A program made the translations under genes and the position numbers. Source: Streptomyces sp. NBC_00708 (lineage in GTDB: Bacteria; Actinomycetota; Actinomycetes; Streptomycetales; Streptomycetaceae). Taken from it: 64,000 bases of DNA. The DNA lies in contig CP108997.1 of the NCBI GenBank assembly GCA_036226585.1, positions 5,394,001 to 5,458,000 of the forward strand. The letters are read 5' to 3'. Below, piece by piece: positions 13,318 through 22,682 of this stretch (position 1 is its first letter; each line of letters starts with the position of its first letter). Below the pieces are notes generated by a model. It saw nothing but the letters and a program-made list of their open reading frames with translations. It did no database searches and was not told the DNA's origin.

Positions 13318-13474
13318 CGCGCTGAGAGGGCGCGCAGAGCTGAGGCAGCGCGGCGGGGTTGCGCGACCGGGGCGGGCCGGGGTGGTGCGACCGCCCCGCG
13401 CGCGCCGGTGGTGCACCGGTGCGCTCTCGCCCCGGACGAGCGGGCGCGACTAGGTTCGGCCGGAGGAGGCAGCC

Positions 13475-13738
13475 ATGGTACGGCGATGGGTGCCGGCGCT
13501 CGTTCTCTGCGGCGTGTGGTGGTGGGCCGTGCTGCGGCTGGTGCTGGCCCCGGCGCACGCCGGGGTGGTGGAGGGAACGGTGGCGGCGGGCGGATGGGGG
13601 CTGAGCCTCCTGCCCGTCCACGTGGCGGCGACCGCCCGGCCCATGGGCATCTTCGACGCAGGGACCAGTCTGCTGCGGCGCGGTACGGCGTGGGCGCGCA
13701 GGACGGTGCGGACCTGGCGTCGGCGGCTCGTCAGGTAG
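13475..13738 (+). CDS. Small membrane protein of unknown function
   Basis: 87 residues. One clear hydrophobic helix (about 5-28, LVLCGVWWWAVLRLVLAP), a second weaker hydrophobic stretch (about 32-52) and a very Arg-rich C-terminus (RRTVRTWRRRLVR) likely cytoplasmic. A ribosome site GGAGGAGG precedes the ATG. The stop overlaps the end of the convergent glycosylase gene by 8 bp. No family recognised; accepted as a gene because of the ribosome site and membrane-protein composition. Confidence 0.65.
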   Translation: MVRRWVPALVLCGVWWWAVLRLVLAPAHAGVVEGTVAAGGWGLSLLPVHVAATARPMGIFDAGTSLLRRGTAWARRTVRTWRRRLVR

Positions 13739-14561
13739 GTGCGGGGCCGGACTGGCAGCGGGGGCACCAGTAGGCGGGACGGCCGTCCTGCTCGGCCGCG
13801 CGGATCGGCGTCCCGCAGCGCAGGCAGGGGCGGTGCGTCCGGCCGTACACCCAGAGGTTCTCGCTCGGCCTGCGCGCGCGAAAACCCGCGCTCGCGGCGG
13901 TGCGGGAACGGCCGCCCATGGTCGTGATGCGGTTCGGGCGGTCGCGGTTCGCGTCGAGGAGCCGGTGGGCGGTGCCGGCCAGGAGGGCGGCCGTCGGAGC
14001 GGGCAGCTCACCGATGGGGAGCCACGGAGTGGCACGGGCCAGGAAGCACAGCTCGGCCTTGTAGATGTTGCCGATGCCGGCCAGATTGCGCTGGTCGAGC
14101 AGGGCCTCGCCGAGGGGGCGGGCGGGGTCGCTCAGGAGATTGCGCAGCGCCGCGTCGGCATCCCAGTCCGGGCCGAGCAGATCGGGGCCGAGATGGCCGA
14201 CCGCCTGCTCCTCGTCCCGGGTCCGCAGGAGTTCGAGCACCGGCAGGCGGTAGCCGACGGCGGTGTGTGCCGCGTTGCCCAGGACGGCCCGGATCTGGTG
14301 GCCGGGGCCGCCGCGCCAGCGCTCGCCCGGGGCGTAGATCCGCCAGGCCCCGTCCATCCGGAGGTGGCTGTGCAGGGTGAGGCCGCCCTCGATCCGGGTC
14401 AGCAGGTGCTTGCCGCGCGCGGTGACGTCCAGGACGGCCCGGCCGGTGAGGTCGGCGGTGGCGAACCGGGGGACGCGGAGATCGGACGTGGTCAGGACCT
14501 GGCCGGCGAGCGCGTGGTGCAGCCGCCCGGCGGTCTGCAGAACGGTGTCTCCTTCGGGCAT
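13731..14561 (-). CDS. nei: Fpg/Nei-family DNA glycosylase (endonuclease VIII type)
   Basis: 276-residue base-excision repair enzyme. The mature N-terminus Pro2-Glu3 (MPEGDTVLQ) supplies the Schiff-base proline and catalytic glutamate. A helix-two-turn-helix region has NLAGIGNIYKAELCF, and the C-terminal zinc finger has ligands in PCLRCGTPI and YWCPRC. PEGDT rather than PELPE points to Nei/Nei2-type enzymes that remove oxidised pyrimidines, not 8-oxoguanine Fpg. It lies just downstream of the Lhr helicase gene on the same strand (67 bp), another likely repair protein, so co-transcription is possible. Confidence 0.9.
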   Translation of the reverse strand: MPEGDTVLQTAGRLHHALAGQVLTTSDLRVPRFATADLTGRAVLDVTARGKHLLTRIEGGLTLHSHLRMDGAWRIYAPGERWRGGPGHQIRAVLGNAAHTAVGYRLPVLELLRTRDEEQAVGHLGPDLLGPDWDADAALRNLLSDPARPLGEALLDQRNLAGIGNIYKAELCFLARATPWLPIGELPAPTAALLAGTAHRLLDANRDRPNRITTMGGRSRTAASAGFRARRPSENLWVYGRTHRPCLRCGTPIRAAEQDGRPAYWCPRCQSGPAPT

Positions 14562-14628
14562 GCCTCCATCATGCGTCGCGGGGCGGGGGACCGGTGCTTC
14601 CAGGGTGTGTACGGCCGCCCGTCGTGGG

Positions 14629-17600
14629 TCACGTCGCGCGGAGGCGCAGCCCTCTCGGGGTGGCGAGGAAGCCGGCCGCCTCCAGCGTGCGCCCCAGGGG
14701 GGAGGTCAGGGAGGAGGCGCCGTTGGTGCGCTCGACGGTCACCGTGCCGAGGGCCCCGGCGCGGGCGGCCGCGGCCAGCGCTTCGGCCGCGGCCCGGAGC
14801 GCCGGGTCGTCCGGATCGGTCGGCCAGGCCAGCAGCGTCTTGCCGCCGCGCTCCATGTACAGCGTCAGCTCGCCGTCGACCAGGACGACGAGCGAGCCCG
14901 CCTTGCGGCCCGGTTTGTGCCCGGCCCCGTCCGGGGGCTCCGGCCACGGGAGGGCGGCGCCGTACGCGTTGGCAGGGTCGGCCGCCGCCAGCACGAGGGC
15001 GCGGGGGGCCGCGCCCGGCTCCGTACGGTCCCGGGCGGTGGAGACCGCGCGGAGCCGGTCGACCGCCCCGTCCATCGCGAACTGCGCGGCCCCCAGCCCC
15101 TCCACGACATAGCCCCGGCGCGCCTGCCCGTTGTCCTCGAAGACCGACAGCACCCGGTACGCCGCCGAGAAACCGCCCTCGACGCCCTCGGCCTGGACCG
15201 CGCCCCGGGTGACCACCCCGTGCCGGTCCAGCAGGGTGCGGGCCAGGGCGTGGGCGCGGTGCGTGGGCTCGGGTTCGATGGGAGGCAGCAGGGACCAGCG
15301 GCCCGAGACTGTGGGCGGCCCGGTGCGTGAGGCGGGGCGGGCGGCGGCGGTGAGGGTGCCGTAACGGCCGCGCGGGACGTTGCGCCTGGCGCGGTGCGCG
15401 GTGGATCCCGCCGTGCGGCCGGAGCCCAGGAGGGAGCGCAGCGGCGCGAGGGTGTCGTTGGTCAGCCGGCCCGACCACGCGAGGTCCCACAGGGCGTCCG
15501 CCAGTTGCGGATCGGTGCACTCGGGGTGGGTGGTGGCGCGGACCTGGTCGGCGATCTGGCGGAAGAAGAGGCCGTAGCCGCCGCCGAGCGCGGTCAGCAC
15601 GGACTCGTGCAGGGCGCTGAGCTCCAGCGGGCGGGGCGGGGGGAGGAGCAGGGGCGCGCTGTCGGCGAGGTAGAGGGAGATCCAGCCGTCCTTGCCGGGC
15701 AGCGCTCCGGCGCCCGCCCACACGACCTCCCCGGTGGTGGTCAGCTCGTCGAGGAGCGCGTGCGTGTAGCCGGTGACGCGGCCGGGCAGGACGAGCCGCT
15801 CCAGCGCGGAGGCCGGGACGGGGGCGCCCTGCAGCTGTTCGACGGCACGGGCCAGCCCGTCGATCCCGCGCAGGTTGTTGCCGCCGAGGTGCTGCCACTG
15901 CGGCAGGAATCCGGCCAGGGCTGCGGGCGGGACCGGCTCCAGCTCATGGCGGAGCGCGGCCAGCGAACGGCGCCGCAGCCGCCGCAGGACCGTCGCGTCG
16001 CACCACTCCTGGCCGATGCCCGCGGGGTGGAACTCGCCCTGGACGATCCGGCCCGAGGCCGCGAGCCGTTGCAGGGCCCCGTCGGTGACGGCCGTGCCGA
16101 GTCCGAACCGGGCGGCGGCCGTGGTGGAGGTGAACGGGCCGTGCGTACGGGCGTAGCGGGCGAGGAGGTCGCCCAGGGGGTCCTTCACCGGTTCGGTGAA
16201 CGCTTCGGGGACGCCGACCGGTAGCGCCGTGCCCAGCGCGTCGCGCAGCCGGCCCGCGTCCTCGATCGCCGCCCAGTGCGCCGCCCCGGCGATCCGGACC
16301 CGGATGGCCCGGCGGGCGGACTCCAGCTCCGGCGCCCAGGCGGGCTCGGCACCGCGCTCGGCCAGCTCCTCGTCGCTGAGCGGGCCGAGGACCCGCAGCA
16401 GGTCCGCGACGCCCTCGACGTCCTTGATCCGGCGGTCGTCCGCCAGCCACTGGAGCTCCCGCTCCAGCTCCGTCAGGACGTCGGCGTCGAGCAGCTCGCG
16501 CAGCTCCGCCCTGCCCAGCAGCTCGGCCAGCAGCCTGGAGTCCAGGGAGAGCGCGGCGGCCCGCCGTTCGGCGAGCGGCGAGTCGCCCTCGTACAGGAAC
16601 TGGGCGACGTACCCGAACAGGAGGGAGCGGGCGAAGGGGGAGGGCTCCGGTGTGGTGACCTCGACGAGGCGGATGCGGCGGGCCTCCAGGTCGCCCATGA
16701 CCTCCGTGAGCCCCGGGACGTCGAACACGTCCTGGAGGCACTCGCGGACCGCTTCGAGAACGATGGGGAAGGAGCCGAACTCGGAGGCGACCTGGAGGAG
16801 CTGTGCGGCGCGCTGGCGCTGCTGCCAGAGCGGGGTGCGCTTGCCGGGGCTGCGGCGGGGGAGCAGCAGCGCCCGGGACGCGCACTCGCGGAAGCGCGAG
16901 GCGAACAGGGCGGAGCCGCCGACCTGATCGGTGACGATCTGCGCGATCTCGCCCTTGTCGAAGGCCACATCGGCGGCGCCGACCGGGGGCTGGTCGCTGT
17001 CGAAGGCGGCGTTGGCCGGGGCGAGCGGTGCGGAGGTGTCCGGGGCGGGGTCCTGTGCCGGGTCGAAGTCGAGGAGGTCCAGGCCCATCATGTCGGCGTC
17101 GGGCAGCCTCAGCACGATGCCGTCATCGGCATGCATAACCTGCGCGTCCATCCCGTACCGCTCGGCCAGGCGGGCGCTGAGCGCCAGGGCCCACGGCGCG
17201 TGCACCTGCGCGCCGAACGGGGAGTGCACGACGACGCGCCAGTCGCCCAGCTCGTCCCGGAAGCGCTCGACCAGGATGGTCCGGTCGTCCGGCACATGAC
17301 CGCACGCCCGGCGCTGCTCGTCGAGATACGCCAGGACGTTGTCCACGGCCCAGGTGTCCAGCCCCGCGGAGAGCAGGCGGGCGCGGGCGTCCTCGGGGGA
17401 GAGCCCGCCGAGCTCGCGCAGGAAGGCGCCCAGGGCGCGGCCCAGCTCCAGCGGGCGGCCCAGCTGGTCGCCCTTCCAGAACGGCAGCCTTCCGGGCACC
17501 CCGGGCGCGGGGGAGACGAGGACCCGGTCGCGGGTGATGTCCTCGATGCGCCAGGAGGTGGTCCCGAGGGTGAAGACATCGCCGACCCGGGACTCGTACA

Positions 17601-19302
17601 CCATCTCCTCGTCCAGCTCACCGACCCGGCCGCCGCCCTTCTTCGGGTCGGCACCGGCCAGGAAGACCCCGAACAGGCCGCGGTCGGGGATCGTCCCGCC
17701 GGAGGTGACGGCGAGGCGCTGGGCGCCGGGGCGGCCCGTGACCGTACCGGCGACGCGGTCCCAGACCACGCGGGGCCGCAGCTCGGCGAAGGCGTCGGAC
17801 GGATAGCGGCCGGCGAGCATGTCGAGGACCGCCGTGAACGCCGACTCGGGGAGCGAGGCGAAGGGAGCGGCCCGGCGGACCACCGCCAGCAGGTCGTCCG
17901 CCTGCCAGCTGTCCAGCGCCACCATGGCGACCAGCTGCTGGGCCAGCACGTCCAGCGGATTGGACGGAACGCGCAGCGCCTCGATGGAGCCCGTGCGCAT
18001 CCGCTCGGTGACCACGGCGGCCTGCACCAGGTCGCCGCGGTACTTCGGGAAGACGACGCCGGTGGAGACCGCGCCCACCTGGTGGCCGGCCCGGCCGACC
18101 CGTTGCAGTCCGGAGGCGACCGAGGGCGGCGACTCGACCTGGATCACCAGGTCGACCGCTCCCATGTCGATGCCCAGCTCCAGGCTGGAGGTGGCGACCA
18201 CCGCGGGCAGCCGGCCCGCCTTGAGGTCCTCCTCGACCTGGGCACGCTGCTCCTTGGAGACCGAGCCGTGGTGGGCCCGCGCGAGCAGGGCGGGAGCCCC
18301 CTTGGCCGCGCCGGACTCCGCCATGATCTCGGCGGGGGAGTGGGCCTCCGGCATGGTCTCGCCGGTGGCTCGCTCGTACGCGATCTCGTTGAGCCGGTTG
18401 CACAGGCGCTCGGCGAGGCGGCGGGAGTTGGCGAAGACGATGGTGGAGCGGTGGGCCTGGACGAGATCGGCGATCCGCTCCTCCACATGGGGCCAGATCG
18501 ACGGCTTCTCGGCCTGCCCGGAGGTGTCGTCGGTGGCGGGGGAGCCGCCCAGCTCGCCCAGGTCCTCGACCGGCACGACCACCGACAGATCGAACTGTTT
18601 GGCGGACGGCGGCTGGACGATCTCCACCTTGCGCCGGGGGGAGAGGAAGCGCGCGACCTCGTCGACCGGCCGGACCGTCGCCGAGAGGCCGATGCGCCGG
18701 GCCGGCCGGGGCAGCAGCTCGTCCAGGCGCTCCAGCGACACGGCGAGATGGGCGCCGCGCTTGGTGCCCGCCACCGCGTGCACCTCGTCCAGGATCACCG
18801 TCTCGATGCCGGACAGGGCCTCCCGGGCCGAGGAGGTCAGCATCAGGAAGAGCGACTCGGGCGTCGTGATCAGGATGTCCGGCGGCCGGGTCGCCATCGA
18901 GCGGCGCTCGGCCGCGGGGGTGTCACCCGATCTGATGCCCACCCGGACCTCGGGCTCGGGCAGCCCCTGGCGCACGGACTCCTGGCGGATGCCGGTCAGC
19001 GGTGAGCGCAGATTGCGCTCCACGTCGACCGCGAGCGCCTTGAGCGGGGACACATACAGCACACGGCAGCGCTTCTTCGCCTCGGCGGGCGGCGGGACGG
19101 CCGCCAGCCGGTCCAGCGCGGCGAGGAAGGCGGCCAGCGTCTTGCCGGAACCGGTCGGCGCGACGACCAGCACGTCCGACCCCTCGCCGATCGCCCGCCA
19201 GGCACCCTCCTGCGCGGCGGTCGGCGCGCTGAAGGCCCCCGTGAACCAGCTGCGGGTCGCGGGGGAGAAGGAATCGAGTGCGGAGCCGGTCATGCTCCCC
19301 AT
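14629..19302 (-). CDS. lhr: Lhr-like ATP-dependent DNA/RNA helicase
   Basis: About 1557 residues, the size of long-form Lhr. The superfamily-2 core has Walker A APTGSGKT (48-55), DEVH (172-175), SAT, and motif VI QRVGRAGH. A winged-helix and beta-barrel module follows, then a long C-terminal half of several further domains typical of full-length Lhr. Lhr translocates 3'-5' on single-stranded DNA and unwinds RNA:DNA hybrids; in mycobacteria it belongs to a DNA-damage regulon. ATG 19302 has a GGCGGGG site; ATG 19293 is an alternative. It is divergent from the AraC gene (92 bp gap). Confidence 0.92.
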   Translation of the reverse strand: MGSMTGSALDSFSPATRSWFTGAFSAPTAAQEGAWRAIGEGSDVLVVAPTGSGKTLAAFLAALDRLAAVPPPAEAKKRCRVLYVSPLKALAVDVERNLRSPLTGIRQESVRQGLPEPEVRVGIRSGDTPAAERRSMATRPPDILITTPESLFLMLTSSAREALSGIETVILDEVHAVAGTKRGAHLAVSLERLDELLPRPARRIGLSATVRPVDEVARFLSPRRKVEIVQPPSAKQFDLSVVVPVEDLGELGGSPATDDTSGQAEKPSIWPHVEERIADLVQAHRSTIVFANSRRLAERLCNRLNEIAYERATGETMPEAHSPAEIMAESGAAKGAPALLARAHHGSVSKEQRAQVEEDLKAGRLPAVVATSSLELGIDMGAVDLVIQVESPPSVASGLQRVGRAGHQVGAVSTGVVFPKYRGDLVQAAVVTERMRTGSIEALRVPSNPLDVLAQQLVAMVALDSWQADDLLAVVRRAAPFASLPESAFTAVLDMLAGRYPSDAFAELRPRVVWDRVAGTVTGRPGAQRLAVTSGGTIPDRGLFGVFLAGADPKKGGGRVGELDEEMVYESRVGDVFTLGTTSWRIEDITRDRVLVSPAPGVPGRLPFWKGDQLGRPLELGRALGAFLRELGGLSPEDARARLLSAGLDTWAVDNVLAYLDEQRRACGHVPDDRTILVERFRDELGDWRVVVHSPFGAQVHAPWALALSARLAERYGMDAQVMHADDGIVLRLPDADMMGLDLLDFDPAQDPAPDTSAPLAPANAAFDSDQPPVGAADVAFDKGEIAQIVTDQVGGSALFASRFRECASRALLLPRRSPGKRTPLWQQRQRAAQLLQVASEFGSFPIVLEAVRECLQDVFDVPGLTEVMGDLEARRIRLVEVTTPEPSPFARSLLFGYVAQFLYEGDSPLAERRAAALSLDSRLLAELLGRAELRELLDADVLTELERELQWLADDRRIKDVEGVADLLRVLGPLSDEELAERGAEPAWAPELESARRAIRVRIAGAAHWAAIEDAGRLRDALGTALPVGVPEAFTEPVKDPLGDLLARYARTHGPFTSTTAAARFGLGTAVTDGALQRLAASGRIVQGEFHPAGIGQEWCDATVLRRLRRRSLAALRHELEPVPPAALAGFLPQWQHLGGNNLRGIDGLARAVEQLQGAPVPASALERLVLPGRVTGYTHALLDELTTTGEVVWAGAGALPGKDGWISLYLADSAPLLLPPPRPLELSALHESVLTALGGGYGLFFRQIADQVRATTHPECTDPQLADALWDLAWSGRLTNDTLAPLRSLLGSGRTAGSTAHRARRNVPRGRYGTLTAAARPASRTGPPTVSGRWSLLPPIEPEPTHRAHALARTLLDRHGVVTRGAVQAEGVEGGFSAAYRVLSVFEDNGQARRGYVVEGLGAAQFAMDGAVDRLRAVSTARDRTEPGAAPRALVLAAADPANAYGAALPWPEPPDGAGHKPGRKAGSLVVLVDGELTLYMERGGKTLLAWPTDPDDPALRAAAEALAAAARAGALGTVTVERTNGASSLTSPLGRTLEAAGFLATPRGLRLRAT

Positions 19303-19394
19303 CGTGCACCCCGCCACTGACAACGGCCGCGACAACCGCCTCCCGGGCCGCCCCACCGACGGCCGGGGCGCCCGCGAGCTGGGACAATCCCACC

Positions 19395-20258
19395 ATGGCA
19401 GGGGCACAGCAACCGGCGGAGTGGGCGCGGCACTGGAGTTACGCGGAGCTGCCCGACCTCGACCTGCTGAGGGCCCGCTACATCCGGCACACCTTCCCGC
19501 GCCACAGCCACGAGGGCTATGTCCTCGCCTCGGTCAGCCAGGGCGTCGAGTCCATCGGAACACCCGGCGGCACCCTGCACGCGGGCCCCGGCACCGTCGT
19601 CATGATCAACCCGGAGGTCCCGCACACCGCCCGCGCCGGCGTCCCCGAGGGCTGGGTGTACGACACGCTCTACCCGTCCGCGCAGGTGGTCAATGACATC
19701 GCCGCCGATACGACGGACCTGCGCGGCACCGTCGGTTTCACCGAGACCGGAGTGGCCGATCCGTACGCCGCCCGGCTGATCGGCGAGGTCCACCGGGCGG
19801 CCGAGGAGGGCAACGCCCTGGCCGCCGACAGCGTGCTGCGGATCGTCGTCACCCGCCTGCTCACCCGGCACGGCAGCGCCTTCCCCACCCGCGCGCCCCG
19901 CGCCGGAGGAGCCCGTGACGCGACGCGCGCCAGGGCCCTGCTGGAGTCCCGGATGGCCGACCCGCCCACCCTGGAGGCGCTGGCCGGCGAACTGGGCACC
20001 AGCCCCTTCGCCCTGCTGCGCGCGTTCAAGAAGCAGTACGGCATGCCTCCGCACACCTGGCTCACCGACGCCCGGGTCCGGCAGGCGCGCCGGATGCTCG
20101 ACGCGGGCACGGCCCCCGCGGTCGCGGCGGTGGAAGTCGGCTTCACCGACCAGCCGCATCTCAACCGTCACTTCACCCGGATCGTGGGCGTACCACCCGG
20201 CGCCTACCAGCGTGAACGTGCAAGAACGTACAAGACCGGTCCGGAGCGGTCCCGGTAG
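19395..20258 (+). CDS. AraC-family transcriptional regulator
   Basis: 287 residues. The N-terminal cupin-like sensing domain (about 15-150) has HSHEGYVLASVSQG and INPEVPHTARAG. The C-terminal double helix-turn-helix (about 180-280) has LEALAGELGTSPFALLRAFKK and the family signature AAVEVGFTDQPHLNRHFTRIVGVPPGAYQ. The azlC start follows the stop by a single base, so it is co-transcribed with azlCD and is probably their regulator; AraC proteins of this subfamily often adjoin amino-acid exporters. Confidence 0.9.
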   Translation: MAGAQQPAEWARHWSYAELPDLDLLRARYIRHTFPRHSHEGYVLASVSQGVESIGTPGGTLHAGPGTVVMINPEVPHTARAGVPEGWVYDTLYPSAQVVNDIAADTTDLRGTVGFTETGVADPYAARLIGEVHRAAEEGNALAADSVLRIVVTRLLTRHGSAFPTRAPRAGGARDATRARALLESRMADPPTLEALAGELGTSPFALLRAFKKQYGMPPHTWLTDARVRQARRMLDAGTAPAVAAVEVGFTDQPHLNRHFTRIVGVPPGAYQRERARTYKTGPERSR

Positions 20259-20259
20259 C

Positions 20260-21066
20260 GTGCGGAACGTGGCAGAACAGACAGCACCCCTTCGCACCAC
20301 CGCCGAACCGGCCGGCGGCAGCACACTCGCCGCCGGGGCCAAACCGGACGCCGCCGTCGTACGCGACGCCCTCGGCGTCGGCATAGCCGTCGGCCTCTCC
20401 GGCTTCGCCTTCGGCGTCACCTCGGCGGGTTCCGGCCTGAGCCTGCTCCAGACGTGCGCGCTGAGTCTGCTCGTCTTCACCGGCGCCTCCCAGTTCGCCC
20501 TGGTCGGCGCGCTCGCGGCCGGTGGCAACCCGTACACCGCGGCCGCCGGAGCCTTCTTCCTCGGCGTACGCAACGCCTTCTACGGCCTGCGGCTGTCCCA
20601 GCTCCTCGCCCTGCCGCGCGCCCTGCGCCCGCTCGCCGCCCAGTGGGTCATCGACGAGACGACCGCCGTGACGCTGCCCCAGCCCACCCGGCGGGCCGCG
20701 CGCATCGGCTTCACCGTCACCGGGCTCACCCTCTACGTGCTGTGGAACCTGACCACCCTGGTGGGCGCCCTGGGGGCCGAGGCGCTCGGCGACACCGACG
20801 CCTGGGGGCTCGACGCGGCCAGCCCGGCGGTCTTCCTCGCCCTGCTCGCCCCGATGCTGAAGTCCACGACGGAGCGCGTCACCGCCGCGCTCGCCGTCCT
20901 GCTCGCCCTCGGCCTCCTGCCGGTGCTGCCGGCCGGGGTGCCCGTCCTGCTGTCCGCGCTCGCCGCTCCCGTCGTCCTGTTCCTGAGGGGCCGGGCCAAG
21001 GGCGGCGACGGGGGCGGGACCGGGGCGAAGGACGCGGGCGCGACCGCGGCGGAGGACGGCCGATGA
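20260..21066 (+). CDS. azlC: AzlC-family branched-chain amino acid exporter, large subunit
   Basis: 268-residue integral membrane protein. The AzlC core starts at RDALGVGIAVGLSGFAFG and has TGASQFALVGALAAGG and LGVRNAFYGLRLS; about seven helices. AzlC with AzlD exports branched-chain amino acids or analogues. The GTG at 20260 directly follows the AraC stop; a GTG at 20269 is an alternative. The end overlaps azlD by four bases. The Gly/Lys-rich C-terminal tail is unconserved. Confidence 0.9.
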   Translation: MRNVAEQTAPLRTTAEPAGGSTLAAGAKPDAAVVRDALGVGIAVGLSGFAFGVTSAGSGLSLLQTCALSLLVFTGASQFALVGALAAGGNPYTAAAGAFFLGVRNAFYGLRLSQLLALPRALRPLAAQWVIDETTAVTLPQPTRRAARIGFTVTGLTLYVLWNLTTLVGALGAEALGDTDAWGLDAASPAVFLALLAPMLKSTTERVTAALAVLLALGLLPVLPAGVPVLLSALAAPVVLFLRGRAKGGDGGGTGAKDAGATAAEDGR

Positions 21067-21368
21067 ACGTCTGGATCGCCATCGCCCTGACCTTCGTCGG
21101 CTGCTATCTCGCCAAGCTCCTGGGCCTCCTGGTGCCCGCGGGCGCTCTGGAACGCCCTCTCGTGCAGCGCCTCGCCGCCCTGCTGCCGGTGGCCCTGCTG
21201 GCCGCGCTCACCGCCCAGCAGACCTTCGGCGACGGACAGCACCTCGTCCTGGACGCCAGGGGCGCGGGTCTTGCGGCGGCGGCGCTCGCCCTCGTTCTGC
21301 GCGCCCCCTTCCTGGTCGTCGTGGGCGCGGCCGTGGTCGTCACCGCCGGGGTGCGGGCGCTGGGCTGA
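21063..21368 (+). CDS. azlD: AzlD-family branched-chain amino acid exporter, small subunit
   Basis: 101-residue membrane protein with about four helices (VWIAIALTFVGCYLAKLLG onward). Its ATG overlaps the azlC stop (ATGA), giving coupled translation. AzlD is the small partner of AzlC; position and size fit exactly. Last gene of the AraC-azlC-azlD unit; a convergent terminator follows. Confidence 0.9.
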   Translation: MNVWIAIALTFVGCYLAKLLGLLVPAGALERPLVQRLAALLPVALLAALTAQQTFGDGQHLVLDARGAGLAAAALALVLRAPFLVVVGAAVVVTAGVRALG

Positions 21369-21385
21369 ACCTCGGACCCGTGAGC

Positions 21386-21420
21386 GTAAGGGGCACACCC
21401 CATGGGCCCCTGCCCCTTAC
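21386..21420. terminator. Shared terminator between azlD and the convergent hypothetical gene
   Basis: Perfect 10-bp arms GTAAGGGGCA (21386-21395) and TGCCCCTTAC (21411-21420), loop of 15 containing palindrome CCCATGGG. It overlaps the stop codon of the minus-strand gene and may work in both directions. Confidence 0.7.
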
Positions 21421-22346
21421 CGCGCCGCTGATCGGTCCAGGACGCGTCCGTGGGCCCGCAGGGTCTCCAGTGCCCTGAGGGTCACCAGGGGCCGCCCCTC
21501 CAGTGCCGTCCCGGGTGCCCACTGCCGCCAGGTGACCGGCCAGCCGCCGTCCTCTTCCTGCGCGGCGGCGAGGTGGTCGAGCGCCCGCTCCATCTCGGCG
21601 TCGGTGAACCATCGCCGGGCGAGCGATTCAGGTGTACGGGCGTAGTCGTACGGGAAGTGCTGCTCGCCCGCCGCGTACCCCGCCGCCACCGGGTACTCCG
21701 CGCGCCGCTCCGGATCGAGCACGGCGAGCCGCTGGTCGCGTACCAGCCGTCCCAGCCGTTCGGCGGCGGCCTCCGCCCGGGGCCGGTCCGGCACCCCGTC
21801 CAGGAAGGCAACCGCCGCCTCGATCTCGTACGGATGCGACACGTCCAGGGCATCCACGGCCGACCAGCAGAAGTCGGTGGCCCGGAAGAGCCAGGCGTGC
21901 CATACGGCGTTGCGGTGCAGCAGCCCGACGACCGGCCCGGTGGCCAGCAGTTCGGCCGGCGGGTCGTCGACGATCGGGATGAAGGGGGCCGCCGGATAGC
22001 GGCGCTGCGAGGGGAGCAGCGCGGGCAGGGCGCCCTCCTTGGTCGACACCTCGGTCAGATACCGGCAGATCCGCTCCACCCGCAGACCGCCGCAGCGGCC
22101 GATCGAATCGAGGACGCTGAGCGCGTGGGCGGTGTGCAGCGGCTGACTGACGGGGCCGCGCAGATCGGGTTCGAGCGCGTGGCCGTAACCGCCGTCCTCG
22201 TTGGCATACGCGGTGAGAGCCGTCTCCACCGGGTCCGCGCCTCCCGCCAGGTACTGATGGGCGAAGCGCCGTTGTTCGAGGACACGGGCCGTGAGCCAGA
22301 TGAACTGCTCGGCACGGTCGAGGGGACTTGTTCCAGTTGCAGCCAT
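21417..22346 (-). CDS. Hypothetical protein resembling a prenyltransferase/terpene-cyclase-type alpha-toroid
   Basis: 309 residues, ATG at 22346. Soluble and mainly helical, with two segments recalling squalene-cyclase/prenyltransferase toroid repeats: ANEDGGYGHALEPDL near residues 50-65 and LAAAQEEDGGWPVTWRQW near the C-terminus (QEEDGGW is a QW-like motif). No DXDD or DDxxD catalytic motif was seen, so a structural or protein-binding toroid is more likely than a cyclase. Convergent with azlD and divergent from the DUF3046 gene. Confidence 0.7.
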   Translation of the reverse strand: MAATGTSPLDRAEQFIWLTARVLEQRRFAHQYLAGGADPVETALTAYANEDGGYGHALEPDLRGPVSQPLHTAHALSVLDSIGRCGGLRVERICRYLTEVSTKEGALPALLPSQRRYPAAPFIPIVDDPPAELLATGPVVGLLHRNAVWHAWLFRATDFCWSAVDALDVSHPYEIEAAVAFLDGVPDRPRAEAAAERLGRLVRDQRLAVLDPERRAEYPVAAGYAAGEQHFPYDYARTPESLARRWFTDAEMERALDHLAAAQEEDGGWPVTWRQWAPGTALEGRPLVTLRALETLRAHGRVLDRSAAR

Positions 22347-22426
22347 GGACCGACCGTAGGGCGTCAGGTGCCCCGAGCAGGGCCGGAGCCGTCGGGCTGC
22401 ACTCTCAGGAGCGGGATACTGAGGGC

Positions 22427-22621
22427 ATGCGGTTGACGATTTTCTGGGAACGGATGGCGGACCACTTCGGCGCGGCCTACGCGGATTCCTTCGCACGCGA
22501 CCATGTGATGGCCGAGCTGGGCGGACGCACGGTCCACGAGGCGCTGGCGGAGGGCTGGGAAGCCAAGGACGTCTGGCGCGGGGTCTGCGTGGCGATGGGC
22601 ATCCCCGCCGACAAGCGCTGA
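22427..22621 (+). CDS. DUF3046 family small protein
   Basis: 64 residues with the DUF3046 signature RLTIFWERM near the start and GWEAKDVWRGVCVAMGIP near the end. This actinobacterial family is typically found a short distance upstream of recA, as here. Function unknown. A terminator-like hairpin follows its stop. Confidence 0.88.
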   Translation: MRLTIFWERMADHFGAAYADSFARDHVMAELGGRTVHEALAEGWEAKDVWRGVCVAMGIPADKR

Positions 22622-22626
22622 GGTCC

Positions 22627-22657
22627 GGCCGCCTCCGGCCCGGACCGGAGGCGGGCC
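22627..22657 (+). terminator. Hairpin terminator after the DUF3046 gene
   Basis: GGCC-GCCTCCGG pairs with CCGGAGGC-GGGCC (one bulged G) around loop CCCGGA. Confidence 0.65.
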
Positions 22658-22682
22658 GCCCACCTTCCGGGGCGCGCGACGC

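Noticed and set aside
16276..19005. 909-residue open frame opposite the lhr gene
   Set aside because: Gly/Arg/Gln-rich antisense shadow of a long GC-rich gene; the opposite strand has complete helicase motifs.
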